52,962 nucleotides of DNA, from assembly GCA_905182125.1 (NCBI GenBank), contig CAJJAV010000015.1, positions 1 through 52,962 of the forward strand, given 5' to 3'. This document shows, one piece after another, positions 1 through 9,662 of the stretch. The translations under genes were made by a program, and so were the position numbers. Below the pieces are notes generated by a model. The model did not search any database. It was given only the letters and a program-made list of their open reading frames with translations, and had not been told where the DNA came from. This stretch comes from an uncultured Candidatus Poseidoniales archaeon. GTDB taxonomy: Archaea > Thermoplasmatota > Poseidoniia > Poseidoniales > Poseidoniaceae. Positions within the stretch are counted from its first letter, which is position 1; every line of letters starts with the position of its first letter.

Positions 1-1
1 T

Positions 2-2077
2 GCAACCGACCTGACGATGAAATTAGAACGCAGGAGCGAAGAACAGGGCGCATGGCTCCAAATCGGCAGCCAAAGCATTGCAGTTGTTCCCGGTTCAGAC
101 ACCAGTTCAGGTTACAATGTCGTTAGTTTTTCCATCAACGCCAGCGAAACGAGCGGTGCCGTGAAATTCCGAGCCCTTCTGGAGGGGAACGGTGTTGAAA
201 CCGCATTCAGTGAGCAGCGTTTCACTTTGGTCATCGACGATGTTTCACTCGGTTCTCAAGTCAACATCGACTTGTCGAACGGTGAAGTCCCTGTTGAATT
301 CATCGGACTTGAAGATGGAGCTTTGCTGTTCACAACCGTCGATGGTGAACTCCATGTTCGAAGCATCACGAAATCCATGTCGGTGCAAACCGATTTATTG
401 CTCGAAAACAATTGGGGTGGAGAACTCGCAGTTCTCGAACGAGAAGATGGAGCCATTCATGCCTCGTGGACACGAAAAAGCGTCAGCACCGATGGTTACA
501 CCCTCACCAACATTGGAATGACCTCGCTTTCGAAGGTGGAAATGATCACGCCTGTGCACTACCAAATGCCGGCGCAAAAATTGTCTGAGGGATCGTATTG
601 GGGGCTCACGATGGCTGAATATGACGGCACAGTGGTGCTTGCAGGTTATCATCGAGACATCTCAACTTCAGGTTCATGGCAAGATGTGACTTCAATCTTC
701 ACGCTCGTCTCAAAGAATCCAGACAGCCCAACAAGTTGGGGCAATCCAATCAATGTCCTTTCCGACATCGATATTCGCCCTTCAAAGGGGGACCCTCTTG
801 CCGTTGGCTTTGGTGAGGAAAACCTTCACATTCTCTATCAGGAAATGCGAGATGACATCACTGGAATCAACCGAGTTGGCTTGATGTACACCCACGGTGA
901 CCCGACACTGTCTTCTTGGAGTTTCCAATCCTCTGTTGGTGATGACGCTTCGAACGCTCGAATGATTGTGAAGCAATCGAAGGGCGATGACGTGTTGATC
1001 GCAGCGTGGATCGAAGGGCGCGGCCGCGATGCCATGATTGCCCACGTGGTCACCGACAATGCTTGGAGCATTGACGATGCCTCGAGGATTGAAGCACCAG
1101 GTGTGCTGAGGCTTGAACTTCACGCATCTTCTCAAGGGGTTCAAGCACTGTATGACGAAATCAATACCTACGGGCCAACCACCCGATACGGTCTGCTCAC
1201 CAACAGCGATCACGAAGCCATTTCCGGGATGTCTGATTTGATGGCTCAAGGTTTCTTAGAAGGGTATGCTGGGATGGAATCAGATGGCATCGTGATGCTT
1301 TCGACCGCTTCAGGATCTCTTAAATTGCGCACATTGGCTTCCCTTTCTGGCGATGATCGTCCAATCATTGATGACAGCTCCTTGCTGGATGCTCTGCTGG
1401 CACCGTTGCCCGGATCTCAACAAATGAAACTGACCATTCTCGGTGTTGTTGGACTTGTCATGATGCTCTTCTTGGTCACCATTGTTGTTTCAATCCGTCG
1501 AGCACGAAATGAAGAACAAAAGGTGCTCGTAGCCACAGAAATCGTAAGTGAAGGTGAAGATTCTATCGAATTGATGATTCAACCTGAAGACGATGCTGGT
1601 CCGCTTCTTGCTATCGATACCGATGCCGAAGAACTGGTCATCTCTTCAAGCGCTGCAGTTGTCATGATGGATGATGAATCGCCCACACTGGCGGAGAGCC
1701 TTGAAGCAAAGGCTGAATCCGGTGAAGGAAATGCACGGCTCAATCGTCGAATGCAACGGAAGCAACAAAGGGAGTTTGCTGAAATCACTCAAACATTGCA
1801 ACCCTTGCCTCCATTGCCAGCACTCGGTGCTGTTGGCGCAGGAACCCTCGAACTTCCACCGCTTCCATCTTCTGGAGAACTCCCACCGCTTCCAGCCCCT
1901 GGTGAACTTCCAGCGCTCGGGGTATTGCCTCTGTTGGGTGGCTTGCCACCTTTGCCAGCCATCGCTCCTCCACAACGCGATGTGACCTGTAACGAATGTC
2001 AAGCAGGGTTTGTCGTCAAGGACATGACACTTCGAAAGGTAACCTGTCCGATCTGTTCGAACCAAATTCAATGTTGA
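2..2077 (+). CDS. Surface protein with C-terminal anchor and cytoplasmic zinc ribbon (5' partial)
   Basis: The reading frame is open to the window edge, so the N-terminus is missing; an internal ATG lies at 17. The first ~460 visible residues are beta-rich with repeated short strands, resembling a propeller or adhesin ectodomain, but I recognise no named family. One membrane segment follows at about residues 469-492 counted from the ATG (ILGVVGLVMMLFLVTIVV), then basic residues, so the C-terminus should be cytoplasmic. The tail is acidic, then has a Pro/Leu repeat built on LPPLP and GELP, and ends in a zinc ribbon with CNEC and CPIC plus a final Cys. glmS follows after 10 bases. Role unknown; a surface sensor or adhesin with an internal binding tail is an inference. 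Confidence 0.75.
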   Translation, partial: ATDLTMKLERRSEEQGAWLQIGSQSIAVVPGSDTSSGYNVVSFSINASETSGAVKFRALLEGNGVETAFSEQRFTLVIDDVSLGSQVNIDLSNGEVPVEFIGLEDGALLFTTVDGELHVRSITKSMSVQTDLLLENNWGGELAVLEREDGAIHASWTRKSVSTDGYTLTNIGMTSLSKVEMITPVHYQMPAQKLSEGSYWGLTMAEYDGTVVLAGYHRDISTSGSWQDVTSIFTLVSKNPDSPTSWGNPINVLSDIDIRPSKGDPLAVGFGEENLHILYQEMRDDITGINRVGLMYTHGDPTLSSWSFQSSVGDDASNARMIVKQSKGDDVLIAAWIEGRGRDAMIAHVVTDNAWSIDDASRIEAPGVLRLELHASSQGVQALYDEINTYGPTTRYGLLTNSDHEAISGMSDLMAQGFLEGYAGMESDGIVMLSTASGSLKLRTLASLSGDDRPIIDDSSLLDALLAPLPGSQQMKLTILGVVGLVMMLFLVTIVVSIRRARNEEQKVLVATEIVSEGEDSIELMIQPEDDAGPLLAIDTDAEELVISSSAAVVMMDDESPTLAESLEAKAESGEGNARLNRRMQRKQQREFAEITQTLQPLPPLPALGAVGAGTLELPPLPSSGELPPLPAPGELPALGVLPLLGGLPPLPAIAPPQRDVTCNECQAGFVVKDMTLRKVTCPICSNQIQC

Positions 2078-2087
2078 AGTGATTATC

Positions 2088-3908
2088 ATGTGTGGAATTT
2101 TTGGATACATTGGCCCACATCAGGCCTCCCCTATCTTGCTGGAAGGATTGCGCCGATTGGAATATCGAGGGTACGATTCAACAGGCCTGGCCGTGAAAAA
2201 CGGAGCCATCAGCATTTACAAAAAAGTGGGCAAGGTTCAACAATTGCGTGAGATTCTTCCGCAGACCATCGAAGGGAACATGGGAATTGCTCACACCAGA
2301 TGGGCAACACATGGCGGCGTTACCGATGAAAATTCCCACCCTCACCCTTCAGCGCAAGGAAAGGTCGTCATCGTCCACAATGGCATCATCGAAAACGCTC
2401 GCATGTTGCGCACATCACTCAATGTCCAGGGTGTCAAGCTGGTTAGCGAAACAGATTCCGAGGTACTCGCACACATCATTGAGCGCGAGTTGTCCATCGA
2501 CGATAACCCAGAGGAGGCAGTTCGGCGTGCCCTCCGACAAGCCCGTGGGACATGGGGTATTTGTGCTGTTTTCAAAGACCATGACATGATTGTCTGTGCA
2601 CGCAACGGATCACCGTTAATCATCGGTCAAGGGATTAATGAAATGTTCATCTCAAGCGACCCGCACGCCTTAACAGCTCACACTCAGCAAGTGATTTATT
2701 TGGAAGATGGTGATTTAGCAACCCTTACTGCAACCTCCGTCAAATTGTCAACGCTGACCGGTGGCGACAGTTCAACCAAAGGCACAACGTTGGAAAACGA
2801 TTGGGGCGAATCTGAACTCGGTGATTACCCTCACTTTATGCTGAAAGAAATCTATGAGCAACCCGATGCACTCCGCCACTGCATCAACGGTCGCTTGGAC
2901 CGAACACGAGGCAGTGGGAAACTTGGAGGTTTGAAACTCTCACCTGCAGCGTTAGCAAAAGTTCCTCATGTACGCCTGCTTGGTTGCGGGACATCCTACA
3001 ACGCAGCCGAAATCGGGCGACTCCTGATTGAAAAATTAGCCAGGATCCCAACATTCGCCCACATTTCCAGTGAATTTAGGCATAACGACCCTGTGATTCA
3101 CCCGAGCGCCCTGCATTTTGCAGTCACTCAGTCAGGTGAAACCGCAGACACTCTTTCTGCGATTAAGGAAATTCAACTCAAAGGTGGCAACGTCCATGGT
3201 GTTGTCAATGTGGTTGGTTCTTCCATCGCTCGATTGTGTGGACGGGGCGTTTACATTCACTCTGGACCCGAACAAGCGGTTGCATCAACCAAGGCGTTCT
3301 CGAACATGGTTGCCGCTTTGTCGATGTTTGCGCTTCAAATTGGTCGTTCTCGAAACATCAGCAAAGAGCGTGGCGTTGAATTGATTCATGGTCTTCAACA
3401 AGTACCTCACCTCGTGGAGTCTTACCTCGAAAACCAAGGTCCAATCCTCGAAGCCGTTGAATTGGTTAAAAACGCCAAAAGCGTTCTTTTCCTTGGTCGT
3501 GGAATATCTGCTCCAGTTGCAAAAGAAGGAGCTCTCAAACTGATGGAAATCGCTTACATTCCTTGCCTTGCTTACCCTGCTGGTGAGATGAAGCACGGGC
3601 CGATTGCTCTGTTAGAAGAAGGCAGTCCAGTGATTTTCATTGCTCCAAATGATCACGTAAAGACCAAGACTGCTTCAGCGATTCACGAATGCCGTGCCCG
3701 TGGTGCTAAGATTATTCTGATTCACGAAGAAGGTGACGAGATTGCAGAAGAAGGCGATGTTTGCATTTCGGTACCGCCTGTTCACAATCTTCTCTCGCCT
3801 TTACTGACCGTTGTACCATTGCAGTTGATTGCCTACCACACGGCACTTGAACTTGGATGCGATGTTGACCGTCCTCGTAACTTGGCGAAATCAGTCACCG
3901 TCGAGTGA
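2088..3908 (+). CDS. glmS: Glutamine--fructose-6-phosphate aminotransferase (isomerizing)
   Basis: Makes glucosamine-6-phosphate from fructose-6-phosphate and glutamine, the entry to UDP-GlcNAc for glycans and surface glycosylation. The ATG at 2088 is chosen because it gives MCGIFGYIG, in which Cys2 becomes the N-terminal nucleophile of the class II glutaminase domain; the GTG at 2079 would bury it. Residues 1 to ~215 are the glutaminase domain (HTRWATHG near residue 70). Two SIS domains follow (LGCGTSYNAAEIGR; TQSGETADTL), and the end PRNLAKSVTVE is the usual GlmS C-terminus. The length of 606 aa is normal. It starts 10 bases after the upstream gene, so it may be co-transcribed, and it is convergent with the KaiC-like gene 5 bases away. 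Confidence 0.97.
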   Translation: MCGIFGYIGPHQASPILLEGLRRLEYRGYDSTGLAVKNGAISIYKKVGKVQQLREILPQTIEGNMGIAHTRWATHGGVTDENSHPHPSAQGKVVIVHNGIIENARMLRTSLNVQGVKLVSETDSEVLAHIIERELSIDDNPEEAVRRALRQARGTWGICAVFKDHDMIVCARNGSPLIIGQGINEMFISSDPHALTAHTQQVIYLEDGDLATLTATSVKLSTLTGGDSSTKGTTLENDWGESELGDYPHFMLKEIYEQPDALRHCINGRLDRTRGSGKLGGLKLSPAALAKVPHVRLLGCGTSYNAAEIGRLLIEKLARIPTFAHISSEFRHNDPVIHPSALHFAVTQSGETADTLSAIKEIQLKGGNVHGVVNVVGSSIARLCGRGVYIHSGPEQAVASTKAFSNMVAALSMFALQIGRSRNISKERGVELIHGLQQVPHLVESYLENQGPILEAVELVKNAKSVLFLGRGISAPVAKEGALKLMEIAYIPCLAYPAGEMKHGPIALLEEGSPVIFIAPNDHVKTKTASAIHECRARGAKIILIHEEGDEIAEEGDVCISVPPVHNLLSPLLTVVPLQLIAYHTALELGCDVDRPRNLAKSVTVE

Positions 3909-3913
3909 TGCCT

Positions 3914-4633
3914 TCACAGAATGGTGAAGCGCTGCTCGTCTTCCTTCCAGTTGAAGGGCTTGTAACCAAGGCTGTGACGCGTATGCCGCATCTTGACAAT
4001 GCCCAGCTTTCGGTTGACGTCATCACCAGATCGTTCCATGACCAAGTGCAGCACACCGTCAGAAAGGTAATCCTCAACACCATATTCACCGAATTGCTTG
4101 TTGTCTTCACCGGTCATTTCACAGATGAAGTACGCCGTCAAACCGAGTCGGCGAACAGCCTCAAAGAGGCGGAAAATCTCATCCCGAGGGTTTTCCATTT
4201 TGGTGAGTGTGAAGAAGGCACCAAGGGAATCGAACACCAGAAGTTCAAACCCGATTGCTTCTCGGTATGAGGTGAGTTGCTTGATTAATTGGCCCATCCA
4301 ATCGACACGATCGCTCATTCCTTGCTTATCGAGTTCAACCCGCAAATCTGAAAGATCGATGATGGCAATTCGGTTTCGAACCCGTGCGTCATCAACGTTC
4401 ATGCCCATGTTGGCCATATGCGATCGCAGTGAATCCTTCCCTTGTTCAAGCGTGACATAGATACCACTTGTTTCGCCATAGAGGACAGCGTTGTAGAGGA
4501 CAGAGAAGGTCAAACTTGACTTCATTGCACCGGATGCACCAGCGACAATACAGATGTGCCCTTGTGGGATTCCACCCTGCATATTTTCATCCAATCCTTC
4601 AATGTGAGTAGGGATTCTTTCAACATCGCTCAT
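3914..4633 (-). CDS. KaiC-like RecA-superfamily ATPase, single domain
   Basis: A 239-aa single-domain ATPase of the KaiC/RadA-like group. The start at 4633 (MSDVERIPTHIEGLDENMQG) gives the usual KaiC opening, in which a GLD motif precedes the P-loop; the longer frame would run through the divergent Maf gene. The P-loop reads GASGAMKS, with Met where the last Gly before Lys normally sits. Walker B is LLVFDSLGAFF, and the C-terminal strand region (KLGIVKMRHTRHS) is typical of KaiC-like proteins. Relatives act in signalling or regulation, and the partner here is unknown. It lies convergent to glmS and divergent from maf, with a 125-bp spacer that probably holds both promoters. Confidence 0.8.
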   Translation of the reverse strand: MSDVERIPTHIEGLDENMQGGIPQGHICIVAGASGAMKSSLTFSVLYNAVLYGETSGIYVTLEQGKDSLRSHMANMGMNVDDARVRNRIAIIDLSDLRVELDKQGMSDRVDWMGQLIKQLTSYREAIGFELLVFDSLGAFFTLTKMENPRDEIFRLFEAVRRLGLTAYFICEMTGEDNKQFGEYGVEDYLSDGVLHLVMERSGDDVNRKLGIVKMRHTRHSLGYKPFNWKEDEQRFTIL

Positions 4634-4758
4634 GCCGGCACCGTTTGCTGGAAGACGGGTCGATTCTTCAACCTCTCCCCTCTCCACTTTCGCCAAAAGC
4701 GGTTCAATTCCAGTGAAAACAGTAAATGGAATGGACCCTCTCACAGCGTTTGAAGCAC

Positions 4759-5325
4759 ATGGTCTCTCTCTGGTTGGCATCGCAATCCCCTCGTCGCGCT
4801 TCGATGGTTCAGGCACTGTTTCCTGAAGTGCATTGCAAAGGACTGGATGGCGTCGATGAGACGCCACCTTCATCCGGTTCCATCGCAGAAAAAATTGCTT
4901 CAATCTGTAAAAACAAAGCAGATGCGGTCCCCTCGGATCACGGTTACGATGTGGTGTTGGTGTGCGATACGGTTCTTGCGGATCCTGATGAGGTGAATTT
5001 GCTTCTTGGAAAACCAAGGGATGCTGTTCATGCTGCAACAATGCTCCATCGTCTTTCAGGGCGCCGTCATCAAGTGTGGTCGGCGGCGGGTTTGTGTGTT
5101 CACGGCACATGGCGCTATTTCGTCGAACATTCTGTTGTTGAAATCGACGCACTTACCGATGAAAAACTCGTGGAATTGGTTCTCAACGATTCTTGGAAAG
5201 GAAAAGCAGGTGGGTATGATTTGGCAGGTCCAATGCGGGACCATGCGCGCCTTGTTGACGGTTCGGAAGCAACGGTTTTGGGCATACCTCAAGGAGCAAT
5301 AGAAGCCCTTGAACTCCTCCGTTGA
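4759..5325 (+). CDS. maf: Maf-family nucleoside triphosphate pyrophosphatase
   Basis: Maf/HAM1-superfamily house-cleaning enzyme that hydrolyses non-canonical or excess nucleoside triphosphates to the monophosphate and PPi. Seen: LASQSPRR at the N-terminus (nucleotide binding), the metal/catalytic stretch VVLVCDTVLAD, a GKP motif, and WKGKAGGYDLAG, which matches the conserved KAGGY block. The ATG at 4759 puts LASQSPRR at the family's usual place; an in-frame ATG at 4726 would add 11 residues. The length of 188 aa is normal. The substrate subtype (dTTP/UTP or m7GTP) cannot be told from the visible motifs. The stop lies one base from that of convergent sepF. Confidence 0.9.
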   Translation: MVSLWLASQSPRRASMVQALFPEVHCKGLDGVDETPPSSGSIAEKIASICKNKADAVPSDHGYDVVLVCDTVLADPDEVNLLLGKPRDAVHAATMLHRLSGRRHQVWSAAGLCVHGTWRYFVEHSVVEIDALTDEKLVELVLNDSWKGKAGGYDLAGPMRDHARLVDGSEATVLGIPQGAIEALELLR

Positions 5326-5326
5326 T

Positions 5327-5896
5327 TCATGAAGTAAGCAATCCGGTGAGCCCGAGTTCATGGCTCTGGACATCCACGACAACATCGTTTCCGGGCATCA
5401 ACAACAACTTATCCTCAGCATCAAGGGCAAAAACACCGACACCGACATCGTCGCTCAATTGCTTCAACTCTCTGCGAACGACATTTTGATGCGTGTCCAT
5501 ATGGACGAGGGGGCGTAAGTCGACAATCACTGTGTCACCTTGACCAAGGCGAGAAGCAATACCCCGGGTTGGGATACGGTTCATCACGTCGGGAGCGACA
5601 TAGCGAAGTGCTCTGTTTGGGATCACTGGTGGTGCCGCTGATAGCGCAGCAAGATCATGGAAGGGTTCCCCATCAGACGTCACTGGACCGTTCCAACCAA
5701 GCGGGACTGGTTTGCGTGATGGTTGAACACCGATTGGTTCAGGAACCAGGTGTTGAACTGAGACGACTGGCTCGCGAAGAGGTGCAATCTGTTGCTGAAC
5801 ACCCTCGGGTGTTTGCTGCGCTTGCCTCGCTGGGCGTTTGGAATGCGGCGCTGCTTCGGGATCTGGAAGTCCGAAAAATTGCCAAAGACTTGCCAT
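5327..5896 (-). CDS. sepF: SepF-like cell division protein
   Basis: A probable SepF, the membrane anchor of FtsZ in many archaea. The extreme N-terminus MASLWQFFGLPDPE looks like the short amphipathic membrane-binding helix of SepF. A Pro/Gln-rich linker follows (about residues 15-95). The C-terminal ~85 residues form the SepF core: GDTVIVDLRPLVHMD, then RRELKQLSDDVG and DKLLLMPGNDVVVDV. The ATG at 5896 is preferred over the GTG at 5911 because a GGTGAG sits 5 bases upstream of it. It is the last gene of a minus-strand run, 11 bp after the surface-protein stop. No ftsZ is in the window, so the partner is inferred from the family. Confidence 0.75.
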   Translation of the reverse strand: MASLWQFFGLPDPEAAPHSKRPARQAQQTPEGVQQQIAPLREPVVSVQHLVPEPIGVQPSRKPVPLGWNGPVTSDGEPFHDLAALSAAPPVIPNRALRYVAPDVMNRIPTRGIASRLGQGDTVIVDLRPLVHMDTHQNVVRRELKQLSDDVGVGVFALDAEDKLLLMPGNDVVVDVQSHELGLTGLLTS

Positions 5897-5907
5897 ATTC
5901 TCACCGT

Positions 5908-8900
5908 TCACAAATCAAGATCGTCGAGCAATCCTGTTATGTCCGATACTGGAGAGGCCGCTGGGGTATCAGTACTTGCCGGTTGAATCGCAGTTGGTTG
6001 GCCCTGTTGGGCTGCCAAGTACTGCGCTCCATAGTGGCTCCATTGTTCCATGGACCATCCTTCTGGCAGGCCGGTCACGGGCAATGGTGGCCCGCTTTGG
6101 ACCGGTGCTGGTGCGATTTGTTGGACCACTGCAGCAGGTGCAGGTGCAGGTGCAACAGGTGCAGGTGCGATTGCAGCGAAGGGGTCGGATTTAGGGCGTG
6201 GAACTGCTGCGAAGGCTTGTGTTGGTGCGTACATCTGGTCGGCAGCACCTGCTGGGGTCGGTTGTTGACCATAGCCAGTTTGGCCATAGATGTCTGCTTG
6301 TGCAGCATAATCTGGAGCAGCTACCGGTGCTGTTGAGTTTATCACAGGTGCCGGTGGCTCCCCAGAAGGCATTGCAGCAAAGGATGAGAAATTCTCTTCG
6401 TCTCGGTTATTCTTTCCGCGTGTGAGCAACAAGAATCCAGCGAGAAGCACAACGATGATGCCGAGGCCTCCGATGATGGCGCCTGGAACGGTTCCAATTG
6501 CTCCGCTGACGGATTCAATGAATCCTTCAGAAGGTCGCTCTGTTACGGTGAGTTGTATCGAAGCCGTTGAGAATTCACCATCATCATCGGTCACGGTTAG
6601 GACGACGATCCACTGGCCCGGCGGGAGATCTTCAATCGTGTACATTGGACCAGAAAAGTCCACATCGCCCGTTTTTATTTGGTCGAGGTCAGAATCATAA
6701 TGGTCGCTGTCCCATTGATAGAGAAGGGTCAATTTGTCACCTGCTGTTTCTCGCGAAGTCAATCCTGAAAGCGTGATGTTTTCGCCTTCCATCAGCTCAA
6801 TGACGCTGGTGGAATTTGTAATGGTTGCCGAGGGGGGAAGGTTCTGTACGCTTACGTTGACCGAGGCCAGTGCTTGAGCTCCATCGTCATCGGTGACGGT
6901 TGCTGTGATCTGACGGATGCCTCGCGTCGACCACATAGCAGTAATCTCAGTTCCTTCCATCTCACAATCATTGAGGGCATTGCCGTCGCTGTCACTGTCG
7001 ATTGCAGCGTTCATGTCCCAGCACACCACAAGCGTGTCAAGGTCCGAAGCAGTGTCATCAACGATGGCAGTAAAGGTCACGTTTGCATCTTCCAAAATGG
7101 GCACATCAGAGCCTAGGCCTGTGATGGTAGGAGCGACGTTGCGAATGTTGACGCTGGCTGTTTGAACAGTTGAGCGTTCTCCATCATCGTCGTACGCAAC
7201 CACTGAGATATTGTGGATGCCAGATGTAATCCATGCCACAGTTGCAGTCGATGCAGGACCACGCGTGGTCTCTGTCCAGTTGAGGTTGCGATCTGAAGGC
7301 GTCCATTCAATGTTGATGTCATCACGATCTGAAAGCGTATCATCTGCGTTGATTCGAAGTAAAGCCACTTGATCTTCATCCAAGTTCCATACGCCGAGGC
7401 TATCGACGCTCAAGTTCGAGCCACCGTACCACAGTTCTGGTGCAGCAAGTGTAGGTGCAACGTTGAGCACATCAAGCGGGGTTTCCACCGTTGTTGTTGC
7501 GCCGTCATCATCGGTTGCAACGGCGGTGATCATCATGACGCCTTCCGCCATGGGTGTGATTGTGCATGTTGGTTGGGTGAGCCCCTCTTCACACGCCATG
7601 CCCGGCCAAGAAATACTGACTTGTTGGCCTGAAGGAGAAACAGTGTCGACGTCACCGCTGTCGGTGGCGTCAATGGTGACCTTTTCTTCGACATCAATGC
7701 TTGGGACGACGCTGAGGTTGAGGTATGGGTTTCGGTTGAGGACGGTCACGTTGTAATGAATGATATCCGTGTCGAGTTCTTCATCCGTGACGATGAGCCT
7801 GATGCTCCATTCGCCATCATCGGACCAGTTCCATTGTGTCCAGCAATCTTGTGATTCAATCACATCGATGAGGCCTGGTCGCGATTCAATTTCGAATTTA
7901 CAGTTGACATCTCCGCCATCTTCATCGAAACTCTGAGTGGCGTTGAGGGTGACGTTTTCGAAGGTTAGTTTGTTCATATCCACGACCAGGGATCCGGTTG
8001 GTGCTCGACCGATGAAGATGTTGATTTCAGCATCGTTGTTGCTTCTGTTGGCATCCTCTGTAACCAGTTGATCTGGATCAACGGTGAACGAAAGAGTTTG
8101 GTTGCCGACTGGTGTTTCGGCAGGGACGGTCCAGTTGACGGTAATGCGTTCCTCACTGTAGGATGAAATCGCTGGAATGGTTTGCCGAATGCTGGTGCCA
8201 TCGGGTGTGATGACTTCGATTTCTGTCGCTGGTGAGGTCAGAACGCCGCGATTTTGCGCAGGAATTGAGAAACTGATCAGATCGCCTGGAAGGGCTGCAT
8301 ACCCAATGACCTTGCTCAAAATAGATGCTTCACCGTCACGAGTTCGGGTGACGATGATTGAATCTGCTTGGGCTACAAGATCAATACCGACCACCGTCAA
8401 GTCGATGACAACGGTTGCCGCACCGATAATTTCTGTTGCCGGGTCCCACACAATCACGCCGTTGCTGGTGAAATCATCGCTCGAAGGGGTGCTGTCAACG
8501 ACGTTGGAGACGTTGAGTTGACTCGTAATTACCCCACTTCCATCGGTTGTGGGGTTAGCCAAATGGCTGTCCAACTCATAGCGCAATTGGAGGTTTTTAT
8601 TGGCCTGCGGGACATTGTTCGGAGAGGTGAGGTAGGTGGCCGTCACGGTTTGTTCAGAATCAGGAAGGGTGGCTAAAAATTGCATATCAACATCAATTTC
8701 CACGTTGCGTGTTCCTGGGGTGGAAGAAGAGGAAACGCCGTAGGAGTCGGTTGGATTGTATTCCTTCAACAACCAATCAATGGTGAATCCGGCAGCGTTT
8801 GAGACTCGCATCCAGGAGTTGTAACGGACAGCGGGGCAGTACCAATTGTAGCCAGCGGACACACCCGTTACGTTCACTTCATTGATCTTGTAAGAGTCGG

Positions 8901-9642
8901 CGCACCCAGAGTAATCAATGCTGTTCGTCCCATCCGTTGGGGCACCGTTGGCAGTGATTTGCCAGCTGGCGTTTTCGGGTCCAGCGGTGTCGAATGCACT
9001 CGGGTCGAAGTACTCCGAACTTCCAGAAACAGACGTTCCAGACATGAAATTCATGTACCACTGGTCACCGAGGTGAATAGGGAAGTCGTACTTTTCCTTT
9101 GGTGGGAGGTAAATGGTGTCGAAGGTAATCTCCGCGATGTCTTGTTCAAGGAATCCCAAATTAAAAGGTCGGAATTTGACATCCAATGTGAAATCGGAAT
9201 TAATGACGGCGAGGTCGCGCACTCGGACCAAATCTTCGCCTTGGTAACCGATGTTGAGTCGGCCAGAGACTCCTTCGAGGGTGGCGCCACTGTTCCCAGA
9301 GGTGAAATCGCCATCGATTTCCAGTTTGTAGGCCAGCGTTTGTATGCCATCAACGGTGGTGAACAGAATGTCAGTCACGGTGTACGTTGTTTCCCCTGTG
9401 AGGGTGTTGAGCGAAGCGGAAACATTCGCTTGAGCAATCAATTGTGCGACATCAAATTTTGTGTCGTAAACCCATTCGTCGCCAATGCGCCACGTGGGTA
9501 GATCCTTGTCCTTATCCCACCCTTCAGCGTTCATTGCTTCAGTTGCTTCCTCAAGGAAACTCGATGAGGTGACTAAGGCTGTGAAAGGGGACGCGAACAT
9601 TAGGAAAATCAAGCCAAGAACAATTGGTCGGAGTTGATTCAT
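5908..9642 (-). CDS. Giant secreted PKD-repeat protein, C-terminal anchor, cytoplasmic EQW tail
   Basis: 1244 aa from the ATG at 9642, which gives a signal peptide (MNQLRPIVLGLIFLMFASPF). The N-terminal third carries a WRIGDEWVYDTKF motif and beta-rich sequence shared with the next gene. A CARDB-like section follows (VITPDGTS, NWTVPAETP, DANRSNN). At least four PKD/Ig-like modules end in VTDDDG, ATDDDG or VAYDDDG. One membrane helix lies at about residues 1052-1075 (GGLGIIVVLLAGFLLL), followed by a Pro/Ala-rich cytoplasmic tail with GLPEGWSMEQWSHYGAQYL near the end. Many Asn-x-Ser/Thr sites suggest N-glycosylation. It is a tandem paralogue of the gene 20 bp upstream. Likely a cell-surface or S-layer-associated protein; ligand unknown. 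Confidence 0.85.
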   Translation of the reverse strand: MNQLRPIVLGLIFLMFASPFTALVTSSSFLEEATEAMNAEGWDKDKDLPTWRIGDEWVYDTKFDVAQLIAQANVSASLNTLTGETTYTVTDILFTTVDGIQTLAYKLEIDGDFTSGNSGATLEGVSGRLNIGYQGEDLVRVRDLAVINSDFTLDVKFRPFNLGFLEQDIAEITFDTIYLPPKEKYDFPIHLGDQWYMNFMSGTSVSGSSEYFDPSAFDTAGPENASWQITANGAPTDGTNSIDYSGCADSYKINEVNVTGVSAGYNWYCPAVRYNSWMRVSNAAGFTIDWLLKEYNPTDSYGVSSSSTPGTRNVEIDVDMQFLATLPDSEQTVTATYLTSPNNVPQANKNLQLRYELDSHLANPTTDGSGVITSQLNVSNVVDSTPSSDDFTSNGVIVWDPATEIIGAATVVIDLTVVGIDLVAQADSIIVTRTRDGEASILSKVIGYAALPGDLISFSIPAQNRGVLTSPATEIEVITPDGTSIRQTIPAISSYSEERITVNWTVPAETPVGNQTLSFTVDPDQLVTEDANRSNNDAEINIFIGRAPTGSLVVDMNKLTFENVTLNATQSFDEDGGDVNCKFEIESRPGLIDVIESQDCWTQWNWSDDGEWSIRLIVTDEELDTDIIHYNVTVLNRNPYLNLSVVPSIDVEEKVTIDATDSGDVDTVSPSGQQVSISWPGMACEEGLTQPTCTITPMAEGVMMITAVATDDDGATTTVETPLDVLNVAPTLAAPELWYGGSNLSVDSLGVWNLDEDQVALLRINADDTLSDRDDINIEWTPSDRNLNWTETTRGPASTATVAWITSGIHNISVVAYDDDGERSTVQTASVNIRNVAPTITGLGSDVPILEDANVTFTAIVDDTASDLDTLVVCWDMNAAIDSDSDGNALNDCEMEGTEITAMWSTRGIRQITATVTDDDGAQALASVNVSVQNLPPSATITNSTSVIELMEGENITLSGLTSRETAGDKLTLLYQWDSDHYDSDLDQIKTGDVDFSGPMYTIEDLPPGQWIVVLTVTDDDGEFSTASIQLTVTERPSEGFIESVSGAIGTVPGAIIGGLGIIVVLLAGFLLLTRGKNNRDEENFSSFAAMPSGEPPAPVINSTAPVAAPDYAAQADIYGQTGYGQQPTPAGAADQMYAPTQAFAAVPRPKSDPFAAIAPAPVAPAPAPAAVVQQIAPAPVQSGPPLPVTGLPEGWSMEQWSHYGAQYLAAQQGQPTAIQPASTDTPAASPVSDITGLLDDLDL

Positions 9643-9662
9643 GCTTTTGGGATGAAGTACTC

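Noticed and set aside
4634-5152. N-terminal extension of the KaiC-like ATPase
   Set aside because: It lies antisense to maf and has the low-complexity look of a shadow frame; the conserved fold starts at 4633.
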